A stretch of DNA of 64,000 nt from Labilibaculum sp. K2S (lineage in GTDB: Bacteria > Bacteroidota > Bacteroidia > Bacteroidales > Marinifilaceae): NCBI RefSeq assembly GCF_030372765.1, contig NZ_JAUCMW010000002.1, forward strand, positions 137,285 through 201,284. Direction: 5' to 3'. A model generated the notes under the pieces. That model was not told where the DNA came from. It made no database searches and saw only the letters and a list, made by a program, of their open reading frames with translations. The position numbers were made by a program, and so were the translations under genes. This document shows, piece after piece, positions 48,308 to 57,688 of the stretch; within the stretch, counting starts at the first letter, position 1, and each line of letters begins with the position of its first letter.

Positions 48308-48952
48308 ATGGATTATAATTCGAGCAGGAAATATCTAATTCTTCCTGAATATGGACGAAATGTTCACAAAATGGTAGATTATGCCCTAACTGTTGAAGAC
48401 AGGGCTCAGAGAAACCATGTGGTAAAAAGTATTATTGCCATTATGGGAAATATGTATCCTCACCTTAGAGATGTTAGTGATTTTAGACACAAACTGTGGG
48501 ATCATATAGCCATCATGTCTGATTTTAATTTAGACATCGACTCGCCTTACGAAGCCCCTACAAGGGAAAAGTTAGCTGAAAAACCTGATCGATTGCCTTA
48601 CAGCACTAAAAGAATAAAGTATCGTCATTATGGCCGTACGGTAGAAGTTTTAATTGCAAAAGCCATCGCACTTGAAGATCCGAAGGAAAAAGATGCTCTC
48701 ATAATAATGATTGCCAATCACATGAAAAAATCATTCCTTAATTGGAATAAAGACAGTGTTCCTGACGAGAAAATATTTAAAGACCTGGTTGCATTATCAA
48801 AAGGAAAACTTGAAATTCCTGAGCGATTAAAATTAGCCGAAGTCAAGGAAAGGGAATTCGTTCAGAAAATTAAAAAGAAAAAAAATCCAAGAACTGATAA
48901 TCGAAACGACAATAAAAACGATCATCGAAAGTTCAATAAACCAAGAGCATAA
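48308..48952 (+). CDS. DUF4290 domain-containing protein
   Basis: 214 residues: KYLILPEYGRNVHKMVDYALTVEDRAQRNHVV, GNMYPHLRDVSDFRHKLWDHIAIMSDF and IMIANHMKKSFLNWNKD, each in the DUF4290 pattern. The last 45 residues are a Lys/Asn/Arg/Asp-rich disordered tail (KKKKNPRTDNRNDNKN), suggesting nucleic acid or ribosome contact. The family is restricted to Bacteroidota and commonly precedes murA, as here. Function is unknown. A terminator after it means murA is at least partly separately transcribed. Confidence 0.85.
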   Translation: MDYNSSRKYLILPEYGRNVHKMVDYALTVEDRAQRNHVVKSIIAIMGNMYPHLRDVSDFRHKLWDHIAIMSDFNLDIDSPYEAPTREKLAEKPDRLPYSTKRIKYRHYGRTVEVLIAKAIALEDPKEKDALIIMIANHMKKSFLNWNKDSVPDEKIFKDLVALSKGKLEIPERLKLAEVKEREFVQKIKKKKNPRTDNRNDNKNDHRKFNKPRA

Positions 48953-48955
48953 AAC

Positions 48956-48983
48956 AAAAACCGGTTCCATACCGGTTTTTTTT
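48956..48983 (+). terminator. Terminator between DUF4290 gene and murA
   Basis: AAAAACCGGT, five bases, ACCGGTTTTTTT. A perfect stem with a strong T-run directly after the DUF4290 stop codon. Confidence 0.93.
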
Positions 48984-49066
48984 ATGTCAAGACCAGTCTG
49001 CATTCTCTTTTCCAAACGTTTTTTATAATTATCTTTAACCTTTATACACAATAAAAATAGCAACCA

Positions 49067-50377
49067 ATGAGCACTTTCGAAATTATTGGAGGTAAATCGT
49101 TAAAGGGAGAATTAACCCCGCAAGGGGCAAAAAATGAAGCCCTTCAGATTTTATGCGCCACTCTTTTAACTGAAGAAAAGGTAACCATCCACAACATACC
49201 AAACATACTCGATGTTAATAAGTTAATCGAATTGCTGTCGGAACTTGGAGTTAACGTTAGTCAGGAATCTAAAAACACTTATTCTTTCGAAGCAAAAAAT
49301 ATTAATCTTGACTATCTAAATTCTCCTGAATTCGCAAGCAAGGGATCGTCATTAAGAGGGTCAATAATGATTATCGGCCCTTTATTGGCACGATTTGGCA
49401 AAGGATATATTCCTCGCCCGGGAGGAGACAAAATCGGAAGACGACGTCTGGACACACACTTTTTAGGCTTTGAAAAATTAGGTGCCAAATTCAATTTTAA
49501 TCAGGATGAAAATTTCTATCGTGTTGAAGCCAAAGAATTAAAAGGCTGCTATTTACTCCTCGACGAAGCCTCAGTTACCGGAACTGCAAACATTATTATG
49601 GCTGCAGTAATGGCCAAAGGCACAACAACAATATACAACGCGGCCTGTGAACCTTACATACAGCAATTGTGTAAAATGCTGATATCGATGGGTGCAAAAA
49701 TAAACGGTGTTGGTTCGAATCTTTTATCGATTGAAGGAGTTACCTCTTTATGTGGATGTGAGCATAGAATTCTTCCGGATATGATTGAAATAGGCAGTTT
49801 TATTGGACTTGCGGTAATGACTAAATCCGAAATTACAATAAAAGATGTTGCCTACCACGAACTAGGGATGATTCCTGGTGCATTTAAACGCTTAGGTGTG
49901 AAAATGGAATTAAGAGGCGACGATATTTACATTCCAAAGCAGGAAAATTATCAAATTGAAACCTTTATCGACGGTTCAATTCTTACGATTGCAGATGCTC
50001 CCTGGCCAGGGCTTACTCCGGATTTACTAAGTGTATTTCTTGTTGTAGCAACCCAAGCAAAAGGGAGTGTATTAATTCATCAAAAAATGTTCGAAAGTCG
50101 TTTGTTCTTTACGGATAAACTAATCGACATGGGAGCTCAGATCATTCTTTGCGATCCGCACAGAGCTACTGTTATTGGTTTAAATCAAAGACAGGGTTTA
50201 CGACCAACAACCATGGTTTCTCCGGATATCAGAGCAGGTGTTGCCCTTCTTATTGCTGCACTTTCTGCCGATGGAAAAAGTACAATTCATAATATAGATC
50301 AGATAGACAGAGGTTACGAAAACATTGACCTGCGATTGAATGCAATTGGTGCCAGCATAAAAAGAATCAGTAATTAA
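49067..50377 (+). CDS. murA: UDP-N-acetylglucosamine 1-carboxyvinyltransferase, Asp-type active site
   Basis: 436 residues. MurA transfers enolpyruvate from PEP to UDP-GlcNAc, the first committed step of peptidoglycan synthesis. The substrate residues are visible: GAKNEALQIL (Lys22/Asn23 pair), RR near 125-127, DAPWPGLTPDLLS (catalytic Asp) and SPDIRAGVALLIA (Arg). In the catalytic loop the usual PGGC is PGGD: Asp121 (codon 49427-49429) replaces the Cys that fosfomycin alkylates. Enzymes with Asp there (Mycobacterium, Chlamydia) are active and fosfomycin-resistant, so resistance is predicted. Only one murA copy lies in the window. Confidence 0.95.
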   Translation: MSTFEIIGGKSLKGELTPQGAKNEALQILCATLLTEEKVTIHNIPNILDVNKLIELLSELGVNVSQESKNTYSFEAKNINLDYLNSPEFASKGSSLRGSIMIIGPLLARFGKGYIPRPGGDKIGRRRLDTHFLGFEKLGAKFNFNQDENFYRVEAKELKGCYLLLDEASVTGTANIIMAAVMAKGTTTIYNAACEPYIQQLCKMLISMGAKINGVGSNLLSIEGVTSLCGCEHRILPDMIEIGSFIGLAVMTKSEITIKDVAYHELGMIPGAFKRLGVKMELRGDDIYIPKQENYQIETFIDGSILTIADAPWPGLTPDLLSVFLVVATQAKGSVLIHQKMFESRLFFTDKLIDMGAQIILCDPHRATVIGLNQRQGLRPTTMVSPDIRAGVALLIAALSADGKSTIHNIDQIDRGYENIDLRLNAIGASIKRISN

Positions 50378-50458
50378 CTATTTATTAACATTTTAAATAA
50401 GGATATCTAATTAATTTAGAGGAATAGAAATTGTTAGTTACAGTTAAAATTATGAATT

Positions 50459-51007
50459 ATGAAAAAAATAAAATTAAGCTTGATATTATTCTCCTTTCTT
50501 TTTTCTTTATCCGCATTTGCTGGGACGTTAAAATCTGCTGAAGGAAAAAATATAAAAGAAGGCTATGAAATTGGTGATAAATTACCGGATATTACAGCAA
50601 AATCAATCGCTGGAAACGACATAAAATTAAGTTCATTGGAAGGCAAATTGGTTTTAGTTGATTTTTGGGCTTCATGGTGTCCTCCCTGTCGTGCAGAAAA
50701 CCCTAGAATTGTAGACGCATACAATAAATTTAAAGACGCCAGTTTTAAAAATGGAAAAGGCTTTACAATTTATAGTTTTTCTCTTGATACCAAACAAGCA
50801 AACTGGAAAGCGGCAGTAGCTAAAGATAAACTTGACTGGGATTATCACGTTAGTGAACTTAAGGGGTGGCACTCTCCTACATCCAACAAATTTGGCATTA
50901 ACTCAATCCCGTCCAATTTTTTAATTGATGGGAATGGAATTATACTAGCGAAAAACCTAAGAGGTGAAAAATTAGAATTAATTCTTCAATACTATCAAAA
51001 AAAGTAA
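50459..51007 (+). CDS. TlpA-like thioredoxin family protein, exported
   Basis: 182 residues. A signal peptide (LSLILFSFLFSLSAFA) is followed by a thioredoxin fold of the AhpC/TSA-Redoxin class. The redox motif is WASWCPPCRAENPRI, the cis-Pro region is NSIPSNFLID, and the middle has FSLDTKQANWKAAV. Such periplasmic proteins reduce or shuffle disulfides, often during cytochrome maturation or stress. No partner is adjacent: murA lies upstream by 81 bases and a terminator ends the transcript. Confidence 0.88.
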   Translation: MKKIKLSLILFSFLFSLSAFAGTLKSAEGKNIKEGYEIGDKLPDITAKSIAGNDIKLSSLEGKLVLVDFWASWCPPCRAENPRIVDAYNKFKDASFKNGKGFTIYSFSLDTKQANWKAAVAKDKLDWDYHVSELKGWHSPTSNKFGINSIPSNFLIDGNGIILAKNLRGEKLELILQYYQKK

Positions 51008-51028
51008 TAATCTCTATGATATATAATG

Positions 51029-51058
51029 CGCCATTCATGAATTTGAATGGCGTTTTTT
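51029..51058 (+). terminator. Terminator after the thioredoxin-like gene
   Basis: CGCCATTC (51029-51036) and GAATGGCG (51045-51052) form a perfect 8-base stem with an 8-base loop, followed by six T. Confidence 0.93.
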
Positions 51059-51500
51059 AATCCTGATATGTCATTAAAAACATCTTAATCTCTTCAACAC
51101 AGAAGCCTTTACTTTCAATCCACTTAATAGCTTTATCCTCCCGACTAAATACATGTGTCTTTAAATTTGTATCCCTTAAATAAAAAGAAAAGACATACGC
51201 TCTTACAATTTGTCCAAACTTAGGACTAACAATCACTGCATTATACTTATACTTTAATTTACAGGTGAGCTTACGAATTGCATTATTTATTATTAAAGCT
51301 ATTTCAGGTGATGATATAATTATATCGCTCAAATCGCAAACAGACGCCAGGTCTTTGTAAGAATACTCTTCCAACATTTGATCAATTGCACTGGAAAAAA
51401 AATAAGCAGCCTCCACGTCCTGCATTCCCATAACCTTAAGATACGCTACATTAGAGTATACTCGAATACAAAAATCATCATTATCAATTACAATTTTCAT
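51057..51500 (-). CDS. Hypothetical 147-residue soluble protein
   Basis: I do not recognise a family with confidence. The alternation of strands and helices (FCIRVYSNVAYLKVMGMQDVEAAYFFSSAIDQML, ASVCDLSDIIISSPEIALIINNAIRK, YNAVIVSPKFGQIVRAYVF, FSREDKAIKWIESKG) resembles STAS or SpoIIAA-like domains, in which one protein regulates another through helix packing. There is no signal peptide or membrane segment. It stands alone on the minus strand between the thioredoxin-like gene and grpE. Its end overlaps the terminator T-run by two bases. Confidence 0.6.
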   Translation of the reverse strand: MKIVIDNDDFCIRVYSNVAYLKVMGMQDVEAAYFFSSAIDQMLEEYSYKDLASVCDLSDIIISSPEIALIINNAIRKLTCKLKYKYNAVIVSPKFGQIVRAYVFSFYLRDTNLKTHVFSREDKAIKWIESKGFCVEEIKMFLMTYQD

Positions 51501-51819
51501 CCTGGCAAATTTTCGGTTATTATCGCACTCTTATTTAACAGCCTAAAACCTAAATATAAGATTTCCGAAAGAATTTCGAACAATTTATTTGAATAATGCT
51601 ACATTTTGGAGTAGTAGGACACAAAACTCCCAACATAGGCTTATCGATTAATAATCACAACATACAATAAGGCACCCTCATTTTGCAAAAAAAATAAAAA
51701 TGAAAACTTATAATTACAAATTCTATCTTTGTGCCAATTTGTCGGAAGGCAGCACATTGGCAGACTATTTGTATTTATTGCCGGGTAATAAAAACTAAAA
51801 CGATAAAAATCATTGAAAA
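51501..51819 (+). other. Intergenic region before grpE
   Basis: About 320 AT-rich bases. The only recognisable signal is TATCTTTG at 51724-51731, a consensus -7 box about 90 bases before the grpE ATG. I see no CIRCE element (TTAGCACTC-N9-GAGTGCTAA) or other heat-shock operator. Confidence 0.5.
51724..51731 (+). promoter_or_regulatory. Probable -7 box for grpE-dnaJ
   Basis: TATCTTTG followed by TG, matching TAnnTTTG. No good TTG box stands 19-21 bases upstream, so activation or a relaxed -33 contact is possible. Confidence 0.45.
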
Positions 51820-52434
51820 ATGACAAAAGATAAAAGCAAATCAAACAAAGAAGAATTGAAAGACAAAGATATAGAAACTACTGAAAACCAAACAGTAGAA
51901 GAGACCTTCGAAAAGGAAGAGTCAAAGATTGAAGAAAATAAGGAAACCAAGAAAACCAAGAAATCTGCGAAAGAAAAAAAAACAGATGAACTTGCTGAAT
52001 TAACAATCCAACTTCAGGATATTAGTGACAAGTATGTACGTTTGTCAGCTGAATTTGACAACTATCGTAAAAGAACTTTAAAAGAGAAGATGGAACTGAC
52101 CAAATCGGGCGGAGAAAAAATTCTTATCAACATTCTTCCTGTAATGGATAACTTTGAACGCGCCTTGCAATCAATCGATGCAGCAAAAGACATCGATGCG
52201 ATAAAAGATGGTGTTCATTTAATTTATGGCAATTTCAGAGAATTTGTCACTCAAAATGGAGTGAAAGAAATTGAAGCAGTAAATCAGGCTTTTGATACCG
52301 ACATCCACGAAGCAATTACTAAAATCCCTGCTCCAACCAAGGAGCTGAAAGGAAAAGTTGTTGACTGTGTTGAAAAAGGATATTTCCTTCACGACAAGGT
52401 AATTCGTTTTGCCAAAGTTGTTGTAGGAGAATAA
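51820..52434 (+). CDS. grpE: Nucleotide exchange factor GrpE
   Basis: 204 residues. The first 60 are a Lys/Glu-rich disordered lead. The coiled coil follows ([31 protein letters not shown]), then [12 protein letters not shown] and the beta-rich head with [22 protein letters not shown] and [17 protein letters not shown]. GrpE dimers release ADP from DnaK. dnaJ follows after 28 bases; dnaK is not in the window, so the chaperone genes are split in this genome. Confidence 0.96.
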   Translation: MTKDKSKSNKEELKDKDIETTENQTVEETFEKEESKIEENKETKKTKKSAKEKKTDELAELTIQLQDISDKYVRLSAEFDNYRKRTLKEKMELTKSGGEKILINILPVMDNFERALQSIDAAKDIDAIKDGVHLIYGNFREFVTQNGVKEIEAVNQAFDTDIHEAITKIPAPTKELKGKVVDCVEKGYFLHDKVIRFAKVVVGE

Positions 52435-52462
52435 GGAAATTCAAAATATAAGCGGAGAAAAG

Positions 52463-53620
52463 ATGTCAAAAAGAGATTATTATGAAGTGTTGGGAGTTTC
52501 CAAGTCAGCCTCGGAAGCCGAATTAAAAAAAGCATACCGTAAAAAAGCCATTCAGTTTCACCCGGATAAAAATCCGGATAACAAAGAAGCTGAAGAAAGT
52601 TTTAAAGAAGCAGCTGAAGCCTATGAAGTTTTAAGTAATCCTGAAAAACGTCAGCGATACGACCAATTTGGTCATTCGGGAATGAGCGGTTCAGCCGGAG
52701 GTGGTTTCGGTGGTGGTGGAATGAACATGGAAGATATTTTCTCTCATTTTGGCGACATCTTTGGTGGCGGTGGCGGCTCTTTCTTTGGCGGTGGATTTGG
52801 CGGTGGCGGCCGTAGCTCAAGAAGAGTAAACCGTGGCAGTAACCTGAGAGTAAAGGTTAAGCTGACATTAAAGGAAATTGCAGAAGGTGTTGAAAAGAAA
52901 ATAAAGGTTAAAAAGCAGGTTGAATGTAAATCCTGTAAAGGTTCAGGAGCAAAAGACGGATCGTCATTTTCTACTTGTTCTACCTGTCATGGTTCTGGTC
53001 AGGTAACCCGAATTCAGAATACAATTTTGGGTCAGATGCAAACAGCTTCAACTTGTCCGACTTGTGGTGGTGAAGGAAAAATTATCACCAATAAGTGTAC
53101 CCGTTGTGCCGGAGAAGGAATTGTACAGGATGAAGAGGTAATCACAATCAATATTCCTGCCGGAGTAGCCGAAGGAATGCAGCTGTCGGTTAGCGGAAGA
53201 GGAAATGCTGCCCGCCGGGGTGGAGTAAATGGTGATTTATTAATTCTTGTTCATGAAGAAGAGCATCCGGAATTAATTCGGGATGAAAACGATCTTTTAT
53301 ACAATCTGTTTATTAGTATTCCTGACTCGATATTAGGCACTGCTGTTGAGATTCCTACAATTGAAAACAAGGTGAAAGTGAAAATTGATGCAGGTACTCA
53401 ATCTGGAAAAATTCTTCGATTAAGAGGCAAAGGTTTGCCTGATATTAATGGATACGGTAGAGGAGATTTACTGGTTAAAATTAATGTTTGGATACCGAAC
53501 TCCATTTCCAAAGACGAAAAGAAAATTTTAGAGAAATTGCAAACCTCTGAAAGTTTTACGCCTAAGCCTACGGCTCATGAAAAAAGCTTTTTCAAAAAAG
53601 TGAAGAACTTTTTCGATTAA
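52463..53620 (+). CDS. dnaJ: Chaperone protein DnaJ
   Basis: 385 residues. J domain with [16 protein letters not shown] (HPD motif), a G/F-rich stretch at about 75-120 dominated by GGGFGGGG, four CxxCxGxG zinc repeats ([32 protein letters not shown]) and two C-terminal substrate-binding domains. DnaJ delivers unfolded proteins to DnaK and stimulates its ATPase. All zinc Cys are present. It is co-transcribed with grpE and followed by a terminator. Confidence 0.97.
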   Translation: MSKRDYYEVLGVSKSASEAELKKAYRKKAIQFHPDKNPDNKEAEESFKEAAEAYEVLSNPEKRQRYDQFGHSGMSGSAGGGFGGGGMNMEDIFSHFGDIFGGGGGSFFGGGFGGGGRSSRRVNRGSNLRVKVKLTLKEIAEGVEKKIKVKKQVECKSCKGSGAKDGSSFSTCSTCHGSGQVTRIQNTILGQMQTASTCPTCGGEGKIITNKCTRCAGEGIVQDEEVITINIPAGVAEGMQLSVSGRGNAARRGGVNGDLLILVHEEEHPELIRDENDLLYNLFISIPDSILGTAVEIPTIENKVKVKIDAGTQSGKILRLRGKGLPDINGYGRGDLLVKINVWIPNSISKDEKKILEKLQTSESFTPKPTAHEKSFFKKVKNFFD

Positions 53621-53645
53621 GAATTAAGATATAGAATCCATAAAG

Positions 53646-53680
53646 AAAGAGATCATCCAATACCAGGTGATCTCTTTTTT
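53646..53680 (+). terminator. Terminator after dnaJ
   Basis: AAAGAGATCA, 12 bases, TGATCTCTTTTTT. A perfect stem with T-run. Confidence 0.92.
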
Positions 53681-53739
53681 CATCTACCCAAATTGCAAAC
53701 CCGAAGAGCAAATTCATGAACAAAACAGCAAACTTTCTG

Positions 53740-53990
53740 CTTCAGGTTGCGGGAATCCTGTTTCGAGAGTTCAGCGCCACTCTTTCCTCAGCAATCATTC
53801 TATATGATAAGGCATGCATTCTGTCTGGAGAGGCAAGTTTCTCCAAATCAGTAGCATGATTCCCTCTCAGTGTGGGAATATTCCTTTCGCCATAGGCAAG
53901 TTGCTGTGTTAAAAGAAGAAATTTCCCTCTAAAAGTGAGAACCATCCTTAATCAACGGGAAAAATTCCTATCCGAAAAGGGAAATTTATG
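53740..53990. repeat. Structured intergenic element, possible dispersed repeat or small RNA
   Basis: Inverted repeats occur in series: ATCAT/ATGAT near 53794-53808, CATGC/GCATG (53813 and 53854) enclosing GGAGA/TCTCC, ATTCCC/GGGAAT at 53859-53879, and AAATTTCCC (53919-53927) with GGGAAATTT (53979-53987). Base composition differs from the flanks. A 67-codon open frame crosses it on the minus strand (53742-53945), but has no family resemblance I know. It looks like a transferable element or a structured RNA; family and strand are undetermined. Confidence 0.4.
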
Positions 53991-54183
53991 AGTTAAACAC
54001 AACCAAATCATATCCGAATATTTATCTGACTTTGATCAAAGCAATCAGTTATAAATTACATCGTACAAAACCAAATTAAAAACCTGTCCAATCTTCTTTA
54101 CATCGATTTTATATGTTGGATTTCTCTAAATTGATTACTTTAGTTTCCAATTGAAATTTTAGTGTCACCAAACCAAAATATAC

Positions 54184-55107
54184 ATGGCATTTTTCGAAGC
54201 AAAAGACATCGTTAAACAGTACGCAGGGCACAAAGCTTTAAATAAAGTAAGTATCTCCGTTCCAAAAGGAAGTATTTTCGGTCTTCTGGGACCAAATGGT
54301 GCAGGAAAAACGACCTTAATCCGAATTATAAACCAAATAACCGGCCCCGACTCAGGAGTGGTTTTATTTAATGGGAATCCTTTAGTTCCCAATGATATTA
54401 CCCGAATTGGATACCTTCCTGAAGAAAGAGGTTTGTATAAAAAAATGAAGGTTGGAGAACAGGCTGTTTACCTGGCTCAACTGAAAGGAATGAGCCAAAA
54501 GGAAGCGACAAAAAAGCTAAAGGTTTGGTTCGATAAGTTTGATATTCTTCAATGGTGGGATAAAAAAGTTGAAGAGCTCTCGAAAGGAATGCAACAAAAA
54601 ATACAGTTTATTGTTACCATTCTGCATGAACCCGAATTACTGATCTTCGACGAACCATTTAGTGGTTTCGATCCTATCAACACCAATCTGCTTAAAAAAG
54701 AGATTCTGGAGCTTCGCGACAAGGGAGCAACCATCATCTTCTCTACACACAATATGGGATCTGTTGAAGAAATTTGTGACCACATTGCATTGATCAACAA
54801 ATCGGAAAAAATACTGGACGGACCGGTTGACCAGATCAAAAAGAAGTATAGAACCAATACTTATGAACTAACTTATACCGGTGAATTTGACAAACTGGAG
54901 CAAGTTCTAAAATCGGATTTTGAAATTGTTGAGCAACAAAAAGGAGTTGAGCACAACACTCTTACCGTAAAATTAAATAATGGTTCTACATCCAATGAGT
55001 TATTGGCACAATTACTCCCCTATTTAAACATCGTTTCCTTTAGCGAAATCATTCCCAGTATGAATGACATCTTCATTCGCGTTGTGAATGAAAACAAAAA
55101 AATCTAA
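54184..55107 (+). CDS. ABC transporter ATP-binding protein (NatA-like)
   Basis: 307 residues: Walker A LLGPNGAGKTTLIRI, Q-loop YLPEERGLYKKM, signature ELSKGMQQKIQFIVTILHEPELL, Walker B LIFDEPFSGFD and H-loop IFSTHNM. A roughly 85-residue C-terminal extension follows the ATPase core, as in the DUF4162-bearing NatA/ABC-2 class. It powers the adjacent permease (18 bases downstream). The signature reads LSKGM in place of LSGGQ, as is common in this class. The substrate is unknown; sodium export is one possibility by homology to NatA. Confidence 0.92.
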   Translation: MAFFEAKDIVKQYAGHKALNKVSISVPKGSIFGLLGPNGAGKTTLIRIINQITGPDSGVVLFNGNPLVPNDITRIGYLPEERGLYKKMKVGEQAVYLAQLKGMSQKEATKKLKVWFDKFDILQWWDKKVEELSKGMQQKIQFIVTILHEPELLIFDEPFSGFDPINTNLLKKEILELRDKGATIIFSTHNMGSVEEICDHIALINKSEKILDGPVDQIKKKYRTNTYELTYTGEFDKLEQVLKSDFEIVEQQKGVEHNTLTVKLNNGSTSNELLAQLLPYLNIVSFSEIIPSMNDIFIRVVNENKKI

Positions 55108-55125
55108 CCCGAAACACCTTTAAAA

Positions 55126-56466
55126 ATGAATAAAATTTTCATCATTATAAAAAGAGAATATCTTTCCCGAGTAAAGAAAAGATCATTCCTCATTTTAACC
55201 TTTTTAACCCCTGTGTTAATAGCCGGTATTTATGCATTCATGATTTGGATGATGCTTAAAGACGATACTGAGAGCAGAACTATTGCTGTGATTAATGAAT
55301 CGCAATTAGTTGAACCGGTACAATCCAAGGACTTCACCACCTTCAAATACTTAAACAATACTAGTTTTGAAGATGCTAAAGCTCAAATGGAAGAGAAAGA
55401 CTACTATGCAATTCTGCTGATTCCCGAAAATATTTTGGAGAGCAAAACGGCAGAATTATTCTCTTACAAACAGGTAACAATGGAGGTAAAATCGGAAGCA
55501 GGTTCACAACTTCGAGATCATATCGAGCAAATTAAACGATCAAAAATTATTGCTCAGGCTAATATGCCCGATTTAGAAGAGAAACTGGCTGCAACCAGAA
55601 CTCCTATTTCCATGAAAACCATCAAATTTGGTGAAGGCGGAGAAGTAAAACAAAGCTCTACGGAAATTGCAATGGCCATTGGATTTATTTCCAGCTTCAT
55701 TATATACATGTTCATCTTTCTGTATGGTGTGCAGGTAATGCGCGGGGTAATCGAAGAAAAAAGCAATCGAATTGTTGAGGTAATCATTTCATCGGTAAAA
55801 CCATTTCAACTGATGATGGGAAAAATAGTTGGTGTTGCCATGGTTGGATTAACTCAATTCATTATGTGGGTAATTCTTTCCGGCATAATTATCACTATTG
55901 GTACTGCAGTAGTATTGCCAGGTGTTGATATGGATTCGTTACAGCAAGCTAAAACTCTTTCGGAATTGCCTCAGGGTGCCGCTTCATTAAATGCTGACCA
56001 ATTAAAAATGGCTCAGGATTTACTGGGTACTTTTGACTTTGGATATGTTGCCGGAATTCTTGGTGCATTTGTCTTCTTTTTCCTTGGCGGCTATTTATTA
56101 TATTCTGCACTTTTTGCCGCCGTTGGCAGTGCAGTTGATAATGAAACTGAAACACAGCAATTCATGCTTCCCATAACGATTCCTCTGATATTGGCTATGT
56201 ATATCGGTTTTGCTGTTGCAAAAAATCCGGAAGGTAGTCTTGCCTTTTGGGGATCAATTATCCCATTAACCTCTCCGATAGTGATGCTTGTTAGAATTCC
56301 ATATGGAGTTCCGGTATGGGAATTGTTACTCTCTATGGTAACACTAATCGGAACTTTCCTTTTTGTTACCTGGATTGCAGCAAAAATATATAGAACCGGA
56401 ATTTTAATGTATGGAAAAAAAGTTTCCTACAAAGAAATTTGGAAATGGCTTCGCTATCATAATTAG
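55126..56466 (+). CDS. ABC-2 family transporter permease (NatB-like)
   Basis: 446 residues. One N-terminal transmembrane helix (about 22-42), an extracytoplasmic domain of about 130 residues (SRTIAVINESQLVEP to SMKTIKFGEGGEV), then five further hydrophobic segments from about 180, with VMRGVIEEKSNRIVEVIISSVKPFQLMMGKIVG in the coupling region. This is the ABC-2 / NatB pattern with a large periplasmic loop. It pairs with the ATPase just upstream to make an exporter. The terminator behind it closes a two-gene operon. Confidence 0.9.
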   Translation: MNKIFIIIKREYLSRVKKRSFLILTFLTPVLIAGIYAFMIWMMLKDDTESRTIAVINESQLVEPVQSKDFTTFKYLNNTSFEDAKAQMEEKDYYAILLIPENILESKTAELFSYKQVTMEVKSEAGSQLRDHIEQIKRSKIIAQANMPDLEEKLAATRTPISMKTIKFGEGGEVKQSSTEIAMAIGFISSFIIYMFIFLYGVQVMRGVIEEKSNRIVEVIISSVKPFQLMMGKIVGVAMVGLTQFIMWVILSGIIITIGTAVVLPGVDMDSLQQAKTLSELPQGAASLNADQLKMAQDLLGTFDFGYVAGILGAFVFFFLGGYLLYSALFAAVGSAVDNETETQQFMLPITIPLILAMYIGFAVAKNPEGSLAFWGSIIPLTSPIVMLVRIPYGVPVWELLLSMVTLIGTFLFVTWIAAKIYRTGILMYGKKVSYKEIWKWLRYHN

Positions 56467-56490
56467 AAAGAAACAAATAATGACCTTTGT

Positions 56491-56518
56491 AAATGCCTCA
56501 TTTTATGAGGCATTTTTT
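56491..56518 (+). terminator. Terminator after the ABC exporter operon
   Basis: AAATGCCTCA and TGAGGCATTTTTT around a short TTTTA-type loop, 24 bases after the permease stop. Confidence 0.92.
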
Positions 56519-56717
56519 ACAAATAGATAACAGGCATGATCTTTGGAGAATCCTTAAACGTTAAAAAAACTTATTCATCGCAATAAGCCAATCAAAAATT
56601 GCAAGCCGAGAACAAAGTTTTTACTATCTTCGGTTTCAAATTGAATCTTGAAAAGTTAAATAGTTTTTTCAGGAAACACTAGCAAATCAGACAATTAACT
56701 CAACCAAATAGTAATTC

Positions 56718-57686
56718 ATGCGAATTTCTGTAATAGATTTAGGAACGAATACATTTAATTTGCTTGTTGCAGAATGGGATGAAACCGGAATCCCAAAAAT
56801 TCTGAACCGTTCAAAATACGCAACAAAAATAGGGAAAGGCGGCATCAACAATAATATAATTACTGATGAAGCAATTGAAAGAGCTAAAAATGCCTTTGAT
56901 ACGATAACAGAAATATCGAATCAATTTGAAGTATCAAAAACCCTTGCATTTGCCACCTCTGCAATTAGATCTGCCGAGAATGGTAACGAATTTGTAAAAT
57001 TAATTGAAGAAAAATACCATGTCAATATCGAAATTATTTCGGGAGACAGAGAAGCCGATTTGATTTTTTCAGGAACAAAAAAAGCCATTGAATTAAATCA
57101 TGAAGTTGTAGCAATTCTTGATATTGGTGGTGGCAGTAACGAGATTATAATTGCAAATAATGAAAAGATATTTTGGAAAAACAGTTATCCTTTAGGAATG
57201 ACTCGTTTATTGGAGAAATTCAATCCTACAGATCCTATTAACAAAAATATGATAAGGGATATTGAAGAGTATCTCAAATCTCAGATGACTGATTTATTTG
57301 AAGCTCTGGACATCCACTCTGTAAAAACATTAATCGGTTCTTCCGGATCATTCGACACATTCAAACAAGTATTGGTAGCTAAGAGTCCTGAACTAAATGT
57401 CTTTCCAGCAACACATTTTGAAATTAAACTAAAAGATTTTTTCAAATTGCACCAATTATTTTTGGCTTCGAGTCTTGAAGAAAGAGAACAAATGCCGGGA
57501 ATGGATCCTGTTCGTGTTGAGCTGATTGTTATCGCCAGTATCTTCATTAATTATCTGATTAAAGAATCAGGAATTAGTAAATTATTCCAATCTTCTTTTG
57601 CACTAAAAGAGGGTGCTCTTTTTGAGTTTATTGAAAAAAACAGCAGCCCTTCTGACGAAGACATAATTACAGAACAAAAAAAATAA
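56718..57686 (+). CDS. Ppx/GppA family phosphatase
   Basis: 322 residues with the actin-like fold of the family: VIDLGTNTFNLLVAEW (phosphate-binding 1), TSAIRSAENGNEF, ILDIGGGSNEIII (phosphate-binding 2), and GSSGSFDTF. The C-terminal HD domain of long exopolyphosphatases is missing, so it is the short type. Members hydrolyse polyphosphate or pppGpp; the sequence does not tell which. It is the first gene of a tight operon: the next ATG comes 2 bases after its stop. Confidence 0.9.
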   Translation: MRISVIDLGTNTFNLLVAEWDETGIPKILNRSKYATKIGKGGINNNIITDEAIERAKNAFDTITEISNQFEVSKTLAFATSAIRSAENGNEFVKLIEEKYHVNIEIISGDREADLIFSGTKKAIELNHEVVAILDIGGGSNEIIIANNEKIFWKNSYPLGMTRLLEKFNPTDPINKNMIRDIEEYLKSQMTDLFEALDIHSVKTLIGSSGSFDTFKQVLVAKSPELNVFPATHFEIKLKDFFKLHQLFLASSLEEREQMPGMDPVRVELIVIASIFINYLIKESGISKLFQSSFALKEGALFEFIEKNSSPSDEDIITEQKK

Positions 57687-57688
57687 GC

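Larger units (their letters stand above)
53621..54183. other. 560-base intergenic region with terminator and a structured element
   Basis: The first 60 bases hold the dnaJ terminator. From about 53740 to 53990 lies a visibly more G+C-rich block full of short inverted repeats. After 54000 the sequence is plain AT-rich leader of the ABC transporter genes without a consensus promoter box. Confidence 0.6.

Noticed and set aside
51501..51819. CIRCE heat-shock operator before grpE
   Set aside because: No TTAGCACTC/GAGTGCTAA pair is present.
53742..53945. 67-codon open frame on the minus strand inside the structured element
   Set aside because: It has an ATG and a plausible amino acid mix but no family I know, crosses several inverted repeats, and has no promoter; treated as part of the element, not as a gene.
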